Source: Bacteroidia bacterium (GTDB lineage Bacteria; Bacteroidota; Bacteroidia; CAIKAF01). Taken from it: 64,000 bases of DNA. This document shows, one piece after another, positions 1 through 8,032 of this stretch. The notes beneath the pieces are model-generated. The model made no database searches. It saw only the letters and a list, made by a program, of their open reading frames with translations, and was not told the origin of the DNA. Location of the stretch: positions 1 through 64,000 of the forward strand of contig JAUHWY010000011.1 in the NCBI GenBank assembly GCA_030427255.1, written 5' to 3'. A program made the position numbers and the translations under genes. Within the stretch, counting starts at the first letter, position 1. The number at the start of each line of letters is the position of its first letter.

Positions 1-775
1 AGATTTGGGTTCCGTTATAGTTGCTGGTAACAGCAGCCGTTGCGGTAACAATCGGCGGTTCGGTGATGGTGATGCTGTCGGTGAAGGTGCAACCGTTGGC
101 ATCTGTCACAGTGTAGCTGTAGGTTCCTGCCGCCATGCCATTGTTGGTCATATTGGTGGAACCATTGCTCCACAATATGGTGTAGTTGGGCGTTCCTCCG
201 GCTGGAGTTGCGACCAGTGTACCGTCGGAAGCTCCGTTGCAAGAGATTTGGGTTCCGTTATAGTTGCTGGTAACGGTGGCCGTTGCGGTAACAATCGGCG
301 GTTCGGTGATGGTGATGCTGTCGGTGAAGGTGCAACCGTTGGCATCTGTTAGAGTGTAGCTGAAAGTTCCTGCCGCCACGCCATTGTTGGTCATATTGGT
401 AGAACCATTGCTCCACAATATGGTGTAGTTGGGCGTTCCTCCGGCCGGAGTTGCGGCCAGCGTACCATCGGAAGCTCCGTTGCAAGAGATTTGGGTTCCG
501 TTATAATTGCTGGTAACGGTGGCCGTTGCGGTAACAATCGGCGGTTCGGTTATGGTGATGTTGTCGGTGAAGATGCAACCGTTGGCATCTGTGACGGTGT
601 AGCTGAAAGTTCCTGCGGCCACGCCATTATTGATCATATTGGTGGAACCATTGCTCCACAATATGGTGTAGTTGGGCGTTCCTCCGGCCGGAGTCGCGAC
701 CAGCGTACCATCGGAAGCTCCATTGCAAGAGATTTGGGTTCCATTATAGTTGCTGGTAACGGCGGCTGTTGCCGT
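1..775. repeat. Tandem 243-bp coding repeats (SprB units)
   Basis: The same sequence phase (AGATTTGGGTTCC) recurs at 1, 244, 487 and 730, an exact 243-bp period or 81 codons. Copies differ at only a few percent of bases, so they look recently duplicated or homogenised by recombination. Copy number further left cannot be seen and may be collapsed in an assembly. Confidence 0.9.
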
Positions 776-2218
776 TAGCAGCGGTGGATCCGTTAATGTA
801 GATGTTAGAGTATCGATACATCCGATAGAGTCGGTAACCAAAACTTGATAAGAACCCTGACTAACACCCATTAGATCTTCGTTGGTACTCCCATTAGACC
901 ATTGAAAAGAAAAGGGTGGGTAAGGTCCCGATAGACTTAAGTCAATACTGCCATCAGAAAGTCCCGAACAAGAGGGGTTGACGGGACTTAGCGTCCCATT
1001 TGCTTGGAAGGGCATAAAGTTTATTCTAACCGTATCTGTATCAGGTGGACAACTACCTGTGAGGATAGAAACCAAGTATAAATCAACATAGCCCTGTCCA
1101 AGTTCGCCAGCACTAGGGGAATAGTTTCCTGAAAGACTAGTGTCCGTAGGAGAAAAAGTTCCATTCCCTCCAAACCATTGGGCCGCAGGGGATCCGGTTA
1201 CTCCACCCTGGAGATTTACCAAAGGAGCTTGGTTACAGACGATTTGGTCAGGCCCAGCTAAAGCAGCAATGGGTTGTGTAAACTCGGTGACTGTTACAGA
1301 CTGGGTAGCAGTGGCACAAAGTGTGGAGTCCGTCACAGTTACTGAGTAGGTTCCGATCCCCACAAAAACGGAATCAGTTGTGGGGCCATGTCCCCATTGG
1401 TAGGTATACGGTTGGGTTCCTCCACCACCTTGTGCGTAGATCCACATACCTGCCTGTCCGGCACAAATGGTGGGGTTTGGAGGGAAAATGGAAGCGCTCA
1501 GGGTTGGGTTAATATCTACCCTAACCGTATCGCAAAAAGTAGCCGTGTCGCAGATGTTCCCTGTAGATCCACACACCAAGTATTGGATTGAACTTGGGTA
1601 CCCGGGCTGAGGGGTAACATTTACTTGATTACAACCTGAGGGGCAATCCAAGTAGTTGTCATAGGAGCCCATTGGTCCTGGTGAAATGGAGGTCCAAGTC
1701 ACGGTGGTGCTATCCAGATTTTGTACGGAAAGCCCTATGCTGCACCCATCATTGGTAACCACATTGCTAGGTCCTTGAGGTGCTCCCAAGGAACGAATTT
1801 GATAAGTATTGGAATTATTCCCCGGCTTACAAAATGTAATAATGTGTGGACCAGCGCCATTGAGACAAACAGCCTCACCTACTTGAGTGTAAGGGCCACA
1901 GTTTATTTGGTAAAAGAGAGCACCCGGAGGAACTGCACCGGAGGCAATGCTAAATTCAATGCCGTAAGCGTTTGAATCTAACGTGACCACAAACTCAATG
2001 CAATTACTTGCTGTGCCACAACAATTTCCTCCTCTTTGAACCGAAGGACTTAACCAGTTGCCGTTGGGTTGTCCGGTTAAGTTTACGGAGTAAGAGGGGA
2101 CCGATGGGTCACAACCACTTTGAGCATTAAGGGTTTGCGATAAATAGGACGGGCTTAAAAAAAGGCATACCAATAGCCCATAGCCCGTCAGATTGGGGGA
2201 TCTGTACGGTTTTTTCAT
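1..2218 (-). CDS. Giant secreted SprB-repeat surface protein, N-terminal part (3' end outside window)
   Basis: Reading the minus strand from the ATG at 2218 gives an uninterrupted frame of about 739 codons that leaves the window without a stop. It begins with a signal peptide (MKKPYRSP..., hydrophobic core, then ...LNAQSG). A cysteine-rich N-terminal region of about 230 residues follows, then PKD/SprB-like beta-sandwich repeats with the hallmarks GGTP-Y-W-S/TNG, G-Y-V-TD-NGC and D-TITEPP. The distal part is 81-residue units encoded by nearly identical 243-bp DNA repeats. Such repeats are typical of T9SS-exported adhesins such as SprB. The C-terminal sorting domain, if present, lies beyond base 1. 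Function inferred: cell-surface adhesin or filament. It is divergent from mnmE. Confidence 0.85.
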   Translation of the reverse strand, partial: MKKPYRSPNLTGYGLLVCLFLSPSYLSQTLNAQSGCDPSVPSYSVNLTGQPNGNWLSPSVQRGGNCCGTASNCIEFVVTLDSNAYGIEFSIASGAVPPGALFYQINCGPYTQVGEAVCLNGAGPHIITFCKPGNNSNTYQIRSLGAPQGPSNVVTNDGCSIGLSVQNLDSTTVTWTSISPGPMGSYDNYLDCPSGCNQVNVTPQPGYPSSIQYLVCGSTGNICDTATFCDTVRVDINPTLSASIFPPNPTICAGQAGMWIYAQGGGGTQPYTYQWGHGPTTDSVFVGIGTYSVTVTDSTLCATATQSVTVTEFTQPIAALAGPDQIVCNQAPLVNLQGGVTGSPAAQWFGGNGTFSPTDTSLSGNYSPSAGELGQGYVDLYLVSILTGSCPPDTDTVRINFMPFQANGTLSPVNPSCSGLSDGSIDLSLSGPYPPFSFQWSNGSTNEDLMGVSQGSYQVLVTDSIGCIDTLTSTLTDPPLLTATAAVTSNYNGTQISCNGASDGTLVATPAGGTPNYTILWSNGSTNMINNGVAAGTFSYTVTDANGCIFTDNITITEPPIVTATATVTSNYNGTQISCNGASDGTLAATPAGGTPNYTILWSNGSTNMTNNGVAAGTFSYTLTDANGCTFTDSITITEPPIVTATATVTSNYNGTQISCNGASDGTLVATPAGGTPNYTILWSNGSTNMTNNGMAAGTYSYTVTDANGCTFTDSITITEPPIVTATAAVTSNYNGTQI

Positions 2219-2241
2219 AAGTGGGAGTAAATAGGAGATTA

Positions 2242-2273
2242 CCAATTTAGATAATCTTTATATAGAATGCAAA
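2242..2273 (-). promoter_or_regulatory. Putative Bacteroidota promoter of the SprB-repeat gene
   Basis: On the minus strand TTTG (2273-2270) is followed after 20 bases by TAAATTGG (2249-2242), one mismatch from the TAnnTTTG -7 consensus. The -7 box is 23 bases before the ATG at 2218, giving a short leader. Confidence 0.5.
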
Positions 2274-2337
2274 CTTCACATAACGAGAGGCTTGCTCTGA
2301 AAAAAAATATTCAGTCCCAAGAAGATATTTTGGTTTC

Positions 2338-2345
2338 TACCTTTG
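2338..2345 (+). promoter_or_regulatory. -7 box TACCTTTG of mnmE, implying a leaderless mRNA
   Basis: TACCTTTG matches TAnnTTTG exactly and ends four bases before the mnmE ATG (2350). Transcription should start about 5-7 bases after the box, so at or next to the start codon. No convincing -33 TTTG is seen at the usual distance. The same string TACCTTTGCCCTATGCAT precedes the gene at 14292. Confidence 0.5.
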
Positions 2346-2349
2346 CCCT

Positions 2350-3729
2350 ATGCATGACTTTTTGCACCAAGACACCATAGTAGCACTTGCCACTCCCCCC
2401 GGAAGCAGCGCAATTGGCCTGTTGAGGATTTCCGGTGCTGCGGCTTTTGATTTGGCCGGAGCCTTTTTTTTGCCCCTAGGTGCGGAAAGCCCTCAAATTC
2501 CCAACAAACCCCGCAAAGCTCAGTTTGGGCGTTGGATGGACGGAGCAGAAGCTTTGGATGAAGTTATCTTAACCATTTTTCCCTCTCCGCATTCCTTTAC
2601 CGGTGAAGATGTGGTAGAAATCGCCTTTCATGGTTCGCCTTACATACTTTCCAGAGCCATTCAGCAATTGAGTGAAGCCGGATGCCGCCCTGCCTTGGCC
2701 GGAGAATTTACGCGTCGGGCCTTTGTTCGAGGTAAAATGGATTTGACCCAAGCAGAGGCCATTGCCGATTTGATTGCTTCTGAATCCGAGGCCTCGGCCA
2801 AATTAGCCATGCAACATGTAAAAGGTCATTTTTCGTCCAGAGTAAAGGCCATGCGTGATCAATTGATTGAATTTGCCTCCTTGCTTGAATTGGAACTTGA
2901 CTTTTCGGAGGAAGACGTGGCCTTTGCCGACAAAAACCAACTGAAAAACCTTTTGAGCGCGCTGCAAAAACAAATTGAAGGACTCTTAGGCAGTTATCAA
3001 ATGGGAAATGCCATAAAGCATGGCATTCCGGTAGCTATTGTAGGTCCTCCAAACGCCGGGAAAAGTACGCTGCTTAATGCCTTGCTGGAGGACGAACGCG
3101 CTCTGGTGACCGAAATTCCGGGAACCACCCGAGATACCATCGAAGACGATGTAATTATTGAAGGACTTAAATTTCGGTTTATTGATACCGCAGGACTCCG
3201 CGAGACTGAGGATAGGGTAGAGCAGTTGGGCATTGAACGGAGCCATCAATCCATTCAAAAAGCCGAATTGGTGATTCGTTTGGCCGATGCCCAACAAGAA
3301 ACCGAATCTGCCGTTTCTGCGGAGGTAAAAACATGGGCGCAAAACACGGGAAAAAGTACCGAGGACTTTTTGGTGGTATGGAATAAGGCCGATTTGGTGC
3401 CGGAGCTTATGGAAAGCAAAAAGCTATGGTTGGTGGCTCCCAAAAGCCTGGGCTTGGACCAATTAAAACGCGCTTTACTGCAGCGCATTCAAGACAAAGG
3501 CTATGAAGCCGGCGCTTTGTACATCAGCCAAGCCCGCCACCGGGATGTATTGACCAAGTCTTTGGAAGGTTTACAGCGGGTTGAGGAAGGTTTGGAGAGC
3601 GGTTTGACCAGCGATTTGGTGGCCTTGGATTTGCGCTATGTATTGCACAGCCTTGGGGAGTTGACGGGGGATATAAGTAATGAGGAGGTATTGGGGGCTA
3701 TTTTTTCGAAGTTTTGTATTGGGAAGTGA
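2350..3729 (+). CDS. mnmE: tRNA uridine-5-carboxymethylaminomethyl modification GTPase MnmE
   Basis: MnmE works with MnmG to install the cmnm5 group on U34 of certain tRNAs. The 459-aa protein has the normal family length and order: a formyl-THF-binding N-domain (about 1-120), a helical domain, an inserted G domain, and the C-terminal FCIGK motif (455-459) whose cysteine is catalytic. The G domain shows GPPNAGKST (about 232-240), DTAGLRE (about 279) and NKAD (about 344). The start at 2350 fits family N-termini (DTIVALATPPG directly after a short leader peptide). The gene stands alone, downstream of its own -7 box. Confidence 0.97.
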   Translation: MHDFLHQDTIVALATPPGSSAIGLLRISGAAAFDLAGAFFLPLGAESPQIPNKPRKAQFGRWMDGAEALDEVILTIFPSPHSFTGEDVVEIAFHGSPYILSRAIQQLSEAGCRPALAGEFTRRAFVRGKMDLTQAEAIADLIASESEASAKLAMQHVKGHFSSRVKAMRDQLIEFASLLELELDFSEEDVAFADKNQLKNLLSALQKQIEGLLGSYQMGNAIKHGIPVAIVGPPNAGKSTLLNALLEDERALVTEIPGTTRDTIEDDVIIEGLKFRFIDTAGLRETEDRVEQLGIERSHQSIQKAELVIRLADAQQETESAVSAEVKTWAQNTGKSTEDFLVVWNKADLVPELMESKKLWLVAPKSLGLDQLKRALLQRIQDKGYEAGALYISQARHRDVLTKSLEGLQRVEEGLESGLTSDLVALDLRYVLHSLGELTGDISNEEVLGAIFSKFCIGK

Positions 3730-4124
3730 GTGAGATAGCTAATCTTTGATTTGGGCAATCGAAAGAAGAAAATCCGCAGAAACGGTGAAGTAGAGGAAAC
3801 GATAATTCGCGAGATAGAAGTTGGAAAGGCTGATAAATACAAAAGCCCAAACCCAACATCTATTGGAAGCCATGGCCTACCATTTAAAGCGGTCCCCCGG
3901 CCTGGTTATGTTCATGAGTTAAAAAAGGAGGAAAAGGGGGCGATTTCGCCCGAAATGCCATGAAAAAGGTCAAAAATGTGACCAAAACAATCGAAAAAAT
4001 TATAAAATCTCGAAATTGAGGCAGAAAAAATCAAGAATAAGCACCTAAAAAGGGCTTGGTTGAAAACGTCAACGGTCTCAACCGGTTAGTTGATCAGTTC
4101 AACAAGATAAAACCAATCAACATT

Positions 4125-4142
4125 TGATGTTTTTATGCATCA
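4125..4142. promoter_or_regulatory. HipB-1 operator O1 (TGATG-N8-CATCA)
   Basis: An 18-bp inverted repeat with half-sites TGATG and CATCA separated by 8 bases. It is the most upstream of three identical-architecture palindromes before hipB-1. The spacing matches the N8 layout of the E. coli HipB operator, although the half-site sequence differs. Confidence 0.6.
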
Positions 4143-4165
4143 TTATCGTTATTTAAAAGTCTTTA

Positions 4166-4183
4166 TGATGCTTATATACATCA
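4166..4183. promoter_or_regulatory. HipB-1 operator O2 (TGATG-N8-CATCA)
   Basis: Second 18-bp palindrome, centre 41 bp from O1. It lies just upstream of the -33 element (4192-4195). Confidence 0.65.
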
Positions 4184-4191
4184 TTTGGTTT

Positions 4192-4223
4192 TTTGGATAA
4201 TACCCCTTTATTCAGTATATTTG
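4192..4223 (+). promoter_or_regulatory. hipBA-1 promoter, TTTG-N20-TATATTTG
   Basis: TTTG at 4192-4195 and TATATTTG at 4216-4223 are separated by 20 bases and both match the Bacteroidota consensus exactly. The -7 box shares two bases with operator O3, and the -33 box is 8 bases after O2, so a bound repressor would block RNA polymerase. Confidence 0.7.
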
Positions 4224-4239
4224 ATGTGATTTTACATCA
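4222..4239. promoter_or_regulatory. HipB-1 operator O3 (TGATG-N8-CATCA)
   Basis: Third 18-bp palindrome, centre 56 bp from O2, covering the end of the -7 box and the predicted transcription start. It fits autorepression of the toxin-antitoxin operon. Confidence 0.65.
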
Positions 4240-4261
4240 TTAAAGCTTAATTCTGGCTATT

Positions 4262-4612
4262 ATGAAGGAATTTTCCACCATAGAGTTGAAGCAAATGACT
4301 GATGATATGATCATTAAGGCCATTGGCGAATACATACGATCAATACGATTAGAAAGAAATTTAACCCAAGAACAATTGGGTGATCGGTCAGGTGTCCATA
4401 GAACGACCATACGTGACCTTGAATTGGGGAAGAGAAGTACACTGCTTACACTCATACAAGTATTGCGTTCATTGGACCAATTACAAACTCTGAAAAACTT
4501 CAAGGTTTCAAAGGAGTTGAGTCCACTTGAACTGGCAAAACTCGAAACCAAGGAAAGGAAACGAGCAAGCGGGTCAACATCTGATCAGAAAACCAATACA
4601 TCAGACTGGTAA
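4262..4612 (+). CDS. hipB: HipB-like antitoxin / XRE-family repressor
   Basis: A 116-aa protein with a Cro/C1-type helix-turn-helix at about 24-75 (RSIRLERNLTQEQLGDRSGV, then HRTTIRDLELGKR). The C-terminal tail is polar and Lys/Ser-rich. The stop shares bases with the ATG of the next gene (TAATG, 4609-4614), so translation is probably coupled to the HipA-like toxin. By analogy with HipB it should neutralise the toxin and, with it, repress the operon through the three palindromes upstream. It belongs to the HipB/YdaS-like class by context; sequence alone gives only the XRE family. Confidence 0.85.
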   Translation: MKEFSTIELKQMTDDMIIKAIGEYIRSIRLERNLTQEQLGDRSGVHRTTIRDLELGKRSTLLTLIQVLRSLDQLQTLKNFKVSKELSPLELAKLETKERKRASGSTSDQKTNTSDW

Positions 4613-5913
4613 TGATCAGAACAGCATATGTCAATATTTGGAACAAGCGAGTTGGTGCAGTTGCTTGGAATGAGAATGATGGGACAGCATCATTTGAGTA
4701 TGACCCTGATTTCATTGAAACCGGATTGGATTTATCACCCATTATGATGCCTTTGGATGAATCTCGGAATTACAGATTCCCGGATCATCGAAACACATCT
4801 ACATTTAAAGGTTTACCGGGATTGCTCGCTGATGTCCTGCCAGACAAATATGGTAATGCACTCATCAACCAATGGCTCCTTAGAAACAACAGGCCGGCCA
4901 ATAGTATAAACCCGGTAGAAACCCTGTGTTTTATTGGTCAGAGAGCAATGGGCGCATTGGAGTTTGAGCCTACGGTACCTAAGACAAAAGGGCACTCCAT
5001 TAAACTTGAAATGAGTGAACTGATTGACATCACCTCAAAAATTCTTTCAGGAAGGCAAGAGTTTCTCACCAAGCTCCAGCCAAATCAAGAAAAAGCCTTA
5101 CAAGAAATCTTAAAAATCGGAACATCTGCCGGTGGAGCACGAGCAAAAGCATTGATCGCATTCAATAAGGAAACTAAGGAGATTAGGAGTGGTCAAGCTA
5201 ATGCGCCCAAGGGATTTGAACATTACCTAATCAAGTTTGATGGCATTGAAGATGAGCAATTTGGCACATCCATAGGATATGGAAGGGTTGAAATGGCTTA
5301 TTACAAGATGGCCCTTGATGCAGGAATTGAAATGATGGAAAGTGAATTGCTTGAAGAAAATGGCCGAGCACACTTCATGACCAAAAGGTTTGACCGGGTA
5401 CAAGGAAAGGATAAAATTCATGTCCAGTCTTTCTGTGCCATGCGGCACTATGACTTCAAAGACATTGATGTATACTCCTATGAAGACTTATTCGAGACCA
5501 TGAGGCTTCTTGTATTGCCCTACCCTCAAGCAGAACAGCTATTCAGAAGAATGGTGTTCAATGTTATTGCTCGAAACTGCGATGACCATACAAAGAATTT
5601 TGCCTTCACCATGGATAAAAGTGGAGAATGGTCACTTTCTCCGGCTTTTGACGTCTGCCATGCCTATCGACCATCCAGTACATGGGTGAGTCAACATTGC
5701 TTGAGCGTCAATGGTAAAAGAAACAACATTGAACGATCAGACTTGCTCGAGGTGGCAAGAAAAATGAATATCAAAGGAGCTAGTAAGATCATTGATCAGG
5801 TAGATCAAGTGATCGGAAGGTGGAGAGCATATGCAAATGAACAGAAAGTTGATCCGGAGTTAAGGGATGCCATCGAAAGTACGCTTGTTAGAATGAATAA
5901 AGATAAAGCATGA
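4612..5913 (+). CDS. hipA: HipA-family serine/threonine kinase toxin
   Basis: At 433 aa this is close to the length of E. coli HipA (440), which phosphorylates GltX and induces persistence. It carries a glycine-rich nucleotide loop GTSAGGARAKA (about 170-180). The catalytic loop NCDDHTKNF (about 321-329) has the expected DDH-x2-N pattern, and SPAFDV (about 343-348) is the Mg-binding segment. The N-terminal subdomain is also present, so this is a full-length HipA rather than a split HipST form. It overlaps the gene before by one base and the gene after by four (ATGA), forming a three-gene operon. The residues needed for kinase activity look intact; the target is unknown. Confidence 0.93.
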   Translation: MIRTAYVNIWNKRVGAVAWNENDGTASFEYDPDFIETGLDLSPIMMPLDESRNYRFPDHRNTSTFKGLPGLLADVLPDKYGNALINQWLLRNNRPANSINPVETLCFIGQRAMGALEFEPTVPKTKGHSIKLEMSELIDITSKILSGRQEFLTKLQPNQEKALQEILKIGTSAGGARAKALIAFNKETKEIRSGQANAPKGFEHYLIKFDGIEDEQFGTSIGYGRVEMAYYKMALDAGIEMMESELLEENGRAHFMTKRFDRVQGKDKIHVQSFCAMRHYDFKDIDVYSYEDLFETMRLLVLPYPQAEQLFRRMVFNVIARNCDDHTKNFAFTMDKSGEWSLSPAFDVCHAYRPSSTWVSQHCLSVNGKRNNIERSDLLEVARKMNIKGASKIIDQVDQVIGRWRAYANEQKVDPELRDAIESTLVRMNKDKA

Positions 5914-6308
5914 AACTACAAAAGATAGAGTACAGCGATCTTAAATCTCGGCAGAAAGAAAACTATAATTACCATAAAATTGCTTCAATACTTGCCGACT
6001 ATGGTTACAACTCCATATGGCTGAACGACGACTGGGAAGGTGCAGACTTCATTGCCATACATATTGATGGAAATCAGATGTTGAAGGTACAACTGAAAGG
6101 AAGGGTGACCATCGACCAGAAGTATTTAGGTAAAGACATTTCCATTGCTTTTTCGTTGGACCAAACCAGCTACTACCTCTATCCACATGACGAAATATTC
6201 GAATTGATTACTGATCATTCAGATGGAGCAAAAAAGAATGGAGCAAGGAGTATTCATTATATTCCTAAATGGCTTATTCCTCATCTGGAAAAGTACAAAT
6301 TGGCCTAA
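5910..6308 (+). CDS. Third gene of the hipBA-1 operon; small protein with PD-(D/E)XK-like signature
   Basis: A 132-aa protein starting inside the hipA stop (ATGA overlap), hence almost certainly co-translated. I do not recognise a named family. Residues 43-65 read as EGADFIAI ... LKVQLKGR: an Asp (46) followed about 15 residues later by hydrophobic-Gln-x-Lys (Q61, K63). This is the layout of the D-Xn-(E/Q)XK core of restriction-endonuclease-like proteins, especially those written GxDf...vQvKgr. No signal peptide or membrane segment. Inferred role: a nuclease-fold accessory effector or a modulator of the HipA toxin. Other readings, such as an inactive structural domain, remain open. Confidence 0.7.
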   Translation: MKLQKIEYSDLKSRQKENYNYHKIASILADYGYNSIWLNDDWEGADFIAIHIDGNQMLKVQLKGRVTIDQKYLGKDISIAFSLDQTSYYLYPHDEIFELITDHSDGAKKNGARSIHYIPKWLIPHLEKYKLA

Positions 6309-6375
6309 CAATGTACCTTATTTGTACCTGTAGTCGTCGGCCAAAACTGGACAAAAAAATCCAAATGCTTAAATT

Positions 6376-6446
6376 ATGTTTATGAGCAAACAAAGAAAAA
6401 CGTTCAGTTCCACCTTCAAGACCAAGGTAGCCTTGCAAGCCATATT
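6376..6446 (+). pseudogene. Truncated IS3-family transposase OrfA remnant
   Basis: From the ATG at 6382 the frame reads SKQRKTFSSTFKTKVALQAI, which resembles the first 20 or so residues of IS3-type OrfA (RR/KxYSxEFKxKVALEAI). The similarity stops near 6447, where the 3' end of the convergent hipA-2 begins. The preceding 45 bases (from about 6330) could be the IS left end. No inverted repeat or OrfB is left. This marks an old insertion between the two hip modules. Confidence 0.55.
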
Positions 6447-7712
6447 TTATTCAGAAAATCTAAAGGCCCTGGACTTAAGCGCACACTCGGCATTAGAAAT
6501 ACCATATTTTTTGGCAACACCTCTCCAGTGTTTAACCGCATGGGTTACTTCTTCCATAATTTTGTGAGCACGCGTAGTATCCAATCTAAAGAATTTAGCT
6601 ACCTCTAGTGCCAAATCAAAATCCAGGGCGTTATTGCTGTTTGAAATGTTCAAACTAAGCCCTGTTCCTGTCTCCATAGGGTTGATATCATAAGCCGGAG
6701 AAAGGACCCAACCTTCAGCATGAAGAATAAAACCATGATTGCGCAAATGATCATCGGTATTCGATACACTGATGCTGAAAACTATCCTTCGCCAAAGCTC
6801 TTCCAAATCAGCTTCTACATTTCCTCCGTAGGTAGTCAAAAAATCAACAATATCAAGATAGCTTGCCCCTTCTTGGCCATCAACAAAACCTAGCATAGTC
6901 ATGGCCGAGGCGAAATGAACTCTTTTTCCATCCGATGTGCGATCGAAGCGTTTGGTTAAAAAGGTGTGGTGCTTACCGGAAAACTGTTGTGCCTTACATT
7001 CTGCCATTTTTATTCCCGCAGCTTTCGCTAACTCATAGGTTACCGTTTCCCAGGCTCCAATATTAAATGAATCATGGCCACTGGGGAATTTTGCAATCCA
7101 TAGATGTCCCTGTTCATCCACTATATTTGCTTTAGGTCGTGCACCACCCAAAGAACTCCCTGGAGCCACTAACCTATTTAACCATTTAAGATAGTCTGGA
7201 TCATCCACCACATTTTCATCTTCCAACCTTAAACTGGCTTGTTCCAATTCCCGAATAGATGCCCATGGCGGAGATGCCATTTGGTTGTTGTTATCTAAAA
7301 ATGGTCCATTTGCAGCCAGTTTGAAACGGAGTCCGCCCATCCGATTACCGTCATATACACCCAATAGGTAATCTGTTTCATACAGATTGCGCTCTCTCCT
7401 TCCTTCCTTTCTGGCTAATGCTGCCTCCCGTCTCCGCATCAGAATTCTCCCCCATCGATCGGGTGAAGAATCCAAGAAAGCACCAAAATTTGCTTTATCA
7501 TCATTCAGATAGTGTAATCCGGAATATAAGGTCAAATCAGGATCTAAAACCTGTGCAAATCCTTCCTGAAGCCATTCCTGTTCATACTCGAATGAAAAGA
7601 CCTCCTTGCCTCGCAACAACTCAGAATGAAGCACCCCTATGAGGCTTGGGCCATTTATTTCCTTCCAATCGGCATACACGTATAAATCTCTTCGTGCGCT
7701 TTTTTTATTCAT
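6447..7712 (-). CDS. hipA: Second HipA-family kinase toxin, divergent from the first
   Basis: A 421-aa HipA-like protein, clearly paralogous in fold but different in sequence from the one at 4612. The nucleotide loop SLGGARPKAN is at about 187-196, the catalytic loop NTDDHLRNHGF at 318-328, and SPAYDINP at 338-345. All kinase residues appear present. Its ATG overlaps the stop of the antitoxin gene by four bases (ATGA). No third gene follows; the IS3 relic lies immediately beyond its stop. The module converges on hipBA-1, so the two toxin genes meet tail to tail. Confidence 0.93.
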   Translation of the reverse strand: MNKKSARRDLYVYADWKEINGPSLIGVLHSELLRGKEVFSFEYEQEWLQEGFAQVLDPDLTLYSGLHYLNDDKANFGAFLDSSPDRWGRILMRRREAALARKEGRRERNLYETDYLLGVYDGNRMGGLRFKLAANGPFLDNNNQMASPPWASIRELEQASLRLEDENVVDDPDYLKWLNRLVAPGSSLGGARPKANIVDEQGHLWIAKFPSGHDSFNIGAWETVTYELAKAAGIKMAECKAQQFSGKHHTFLTKRFDRTSDGKRVHFASAMTMLGFVDGQEGASYLDIVDFLTTYGGNVEADLEELWRRIVFSISVSNTDDHLRNHGFILHAEGWVLSPAYDINPMETGTGLSLNISNSNNALDFDLALEVAKFFRLDTTRAHKIMEEVTHAVKHWRGVAKKYGISNAECALKSRAFRFSE

Positions 7713-8032
7713 GATGGCTTATTCCTTTTAGGTGCGCGCTTGCCGGTTTCCAAGTTTGCGTCTTGTAGTTTTCTTCCCAATGCATCATCCTTGGCTACAA
7801 GTAAGAAATCCTTCTCCAGGCCGAGCACTTTTAATACATTCAGGTATTGACCAATCCCAACACCAGGGTGGCCCTGCTCGATCTTCAATAGAGTAGTCCG
7901 TCCCATCCCGGCACGCTCCGCTACTTGTGTGGTGCTCAATTTTCTTCTGAGACGCGCCAATCGTATATTCTCGCCAAGCTCTTCCATTATGCGCTGAATC
8001 CTTGGAAGTAAAGTCGGGGTCTTATTTGCCAT
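7709..8032 (-). CDS. hipB: HipB-like antitoxin of module 2
   Basis: A 107-aa protein with an XRE helix-turn-helix at about 20-75 (IRLARLRRKLSTTQVAERAG, then MGRTTLLKIEQG) and a basic C-terminal tail. It overlaps hipA-2 by four bases. The ATG at 8032 lies inside the left arm of a 17-bp inverted repeat that also contains the -7 box, so autoregulation is likely. It differs from the first HipB in sequence and in operator, which argues against cross-regulation. Confidence 0.85.
   Translation of the reverse strand: MANKTPTLLPRIQRIMEELGENIRLARLRRKLSTTQVAERAGMGRTTLLKIEQGHPGVGIGQYLNVLKVLGLEKDFLLVAKDDALGRKLQDANLETGKRAPKRNKPS

Larger units (their letters stand above)
3730..4261. other. Intergenic region, mnmE to hipBA-1
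   Basis: No convincing gene. A small hairpin GGGCG-ATTT-CGCCC lies at 3938-3951 without a U-tract. GTCAACGGTCTC at 4068-4079 equals the outer 12 bases of the MITE terminal repeat described at 48.1 and 56.4 kb, with no partner end seen. The last 140 bases hold the hipBA-1 operators and promoter. Confidence 0.6.

Noticed and set aside
3751-3963. A 70-aa plus-strand ORF after mnmE
   Set aside because: Lys/Glu/Pro-rich, no start context, no family; likely chance.
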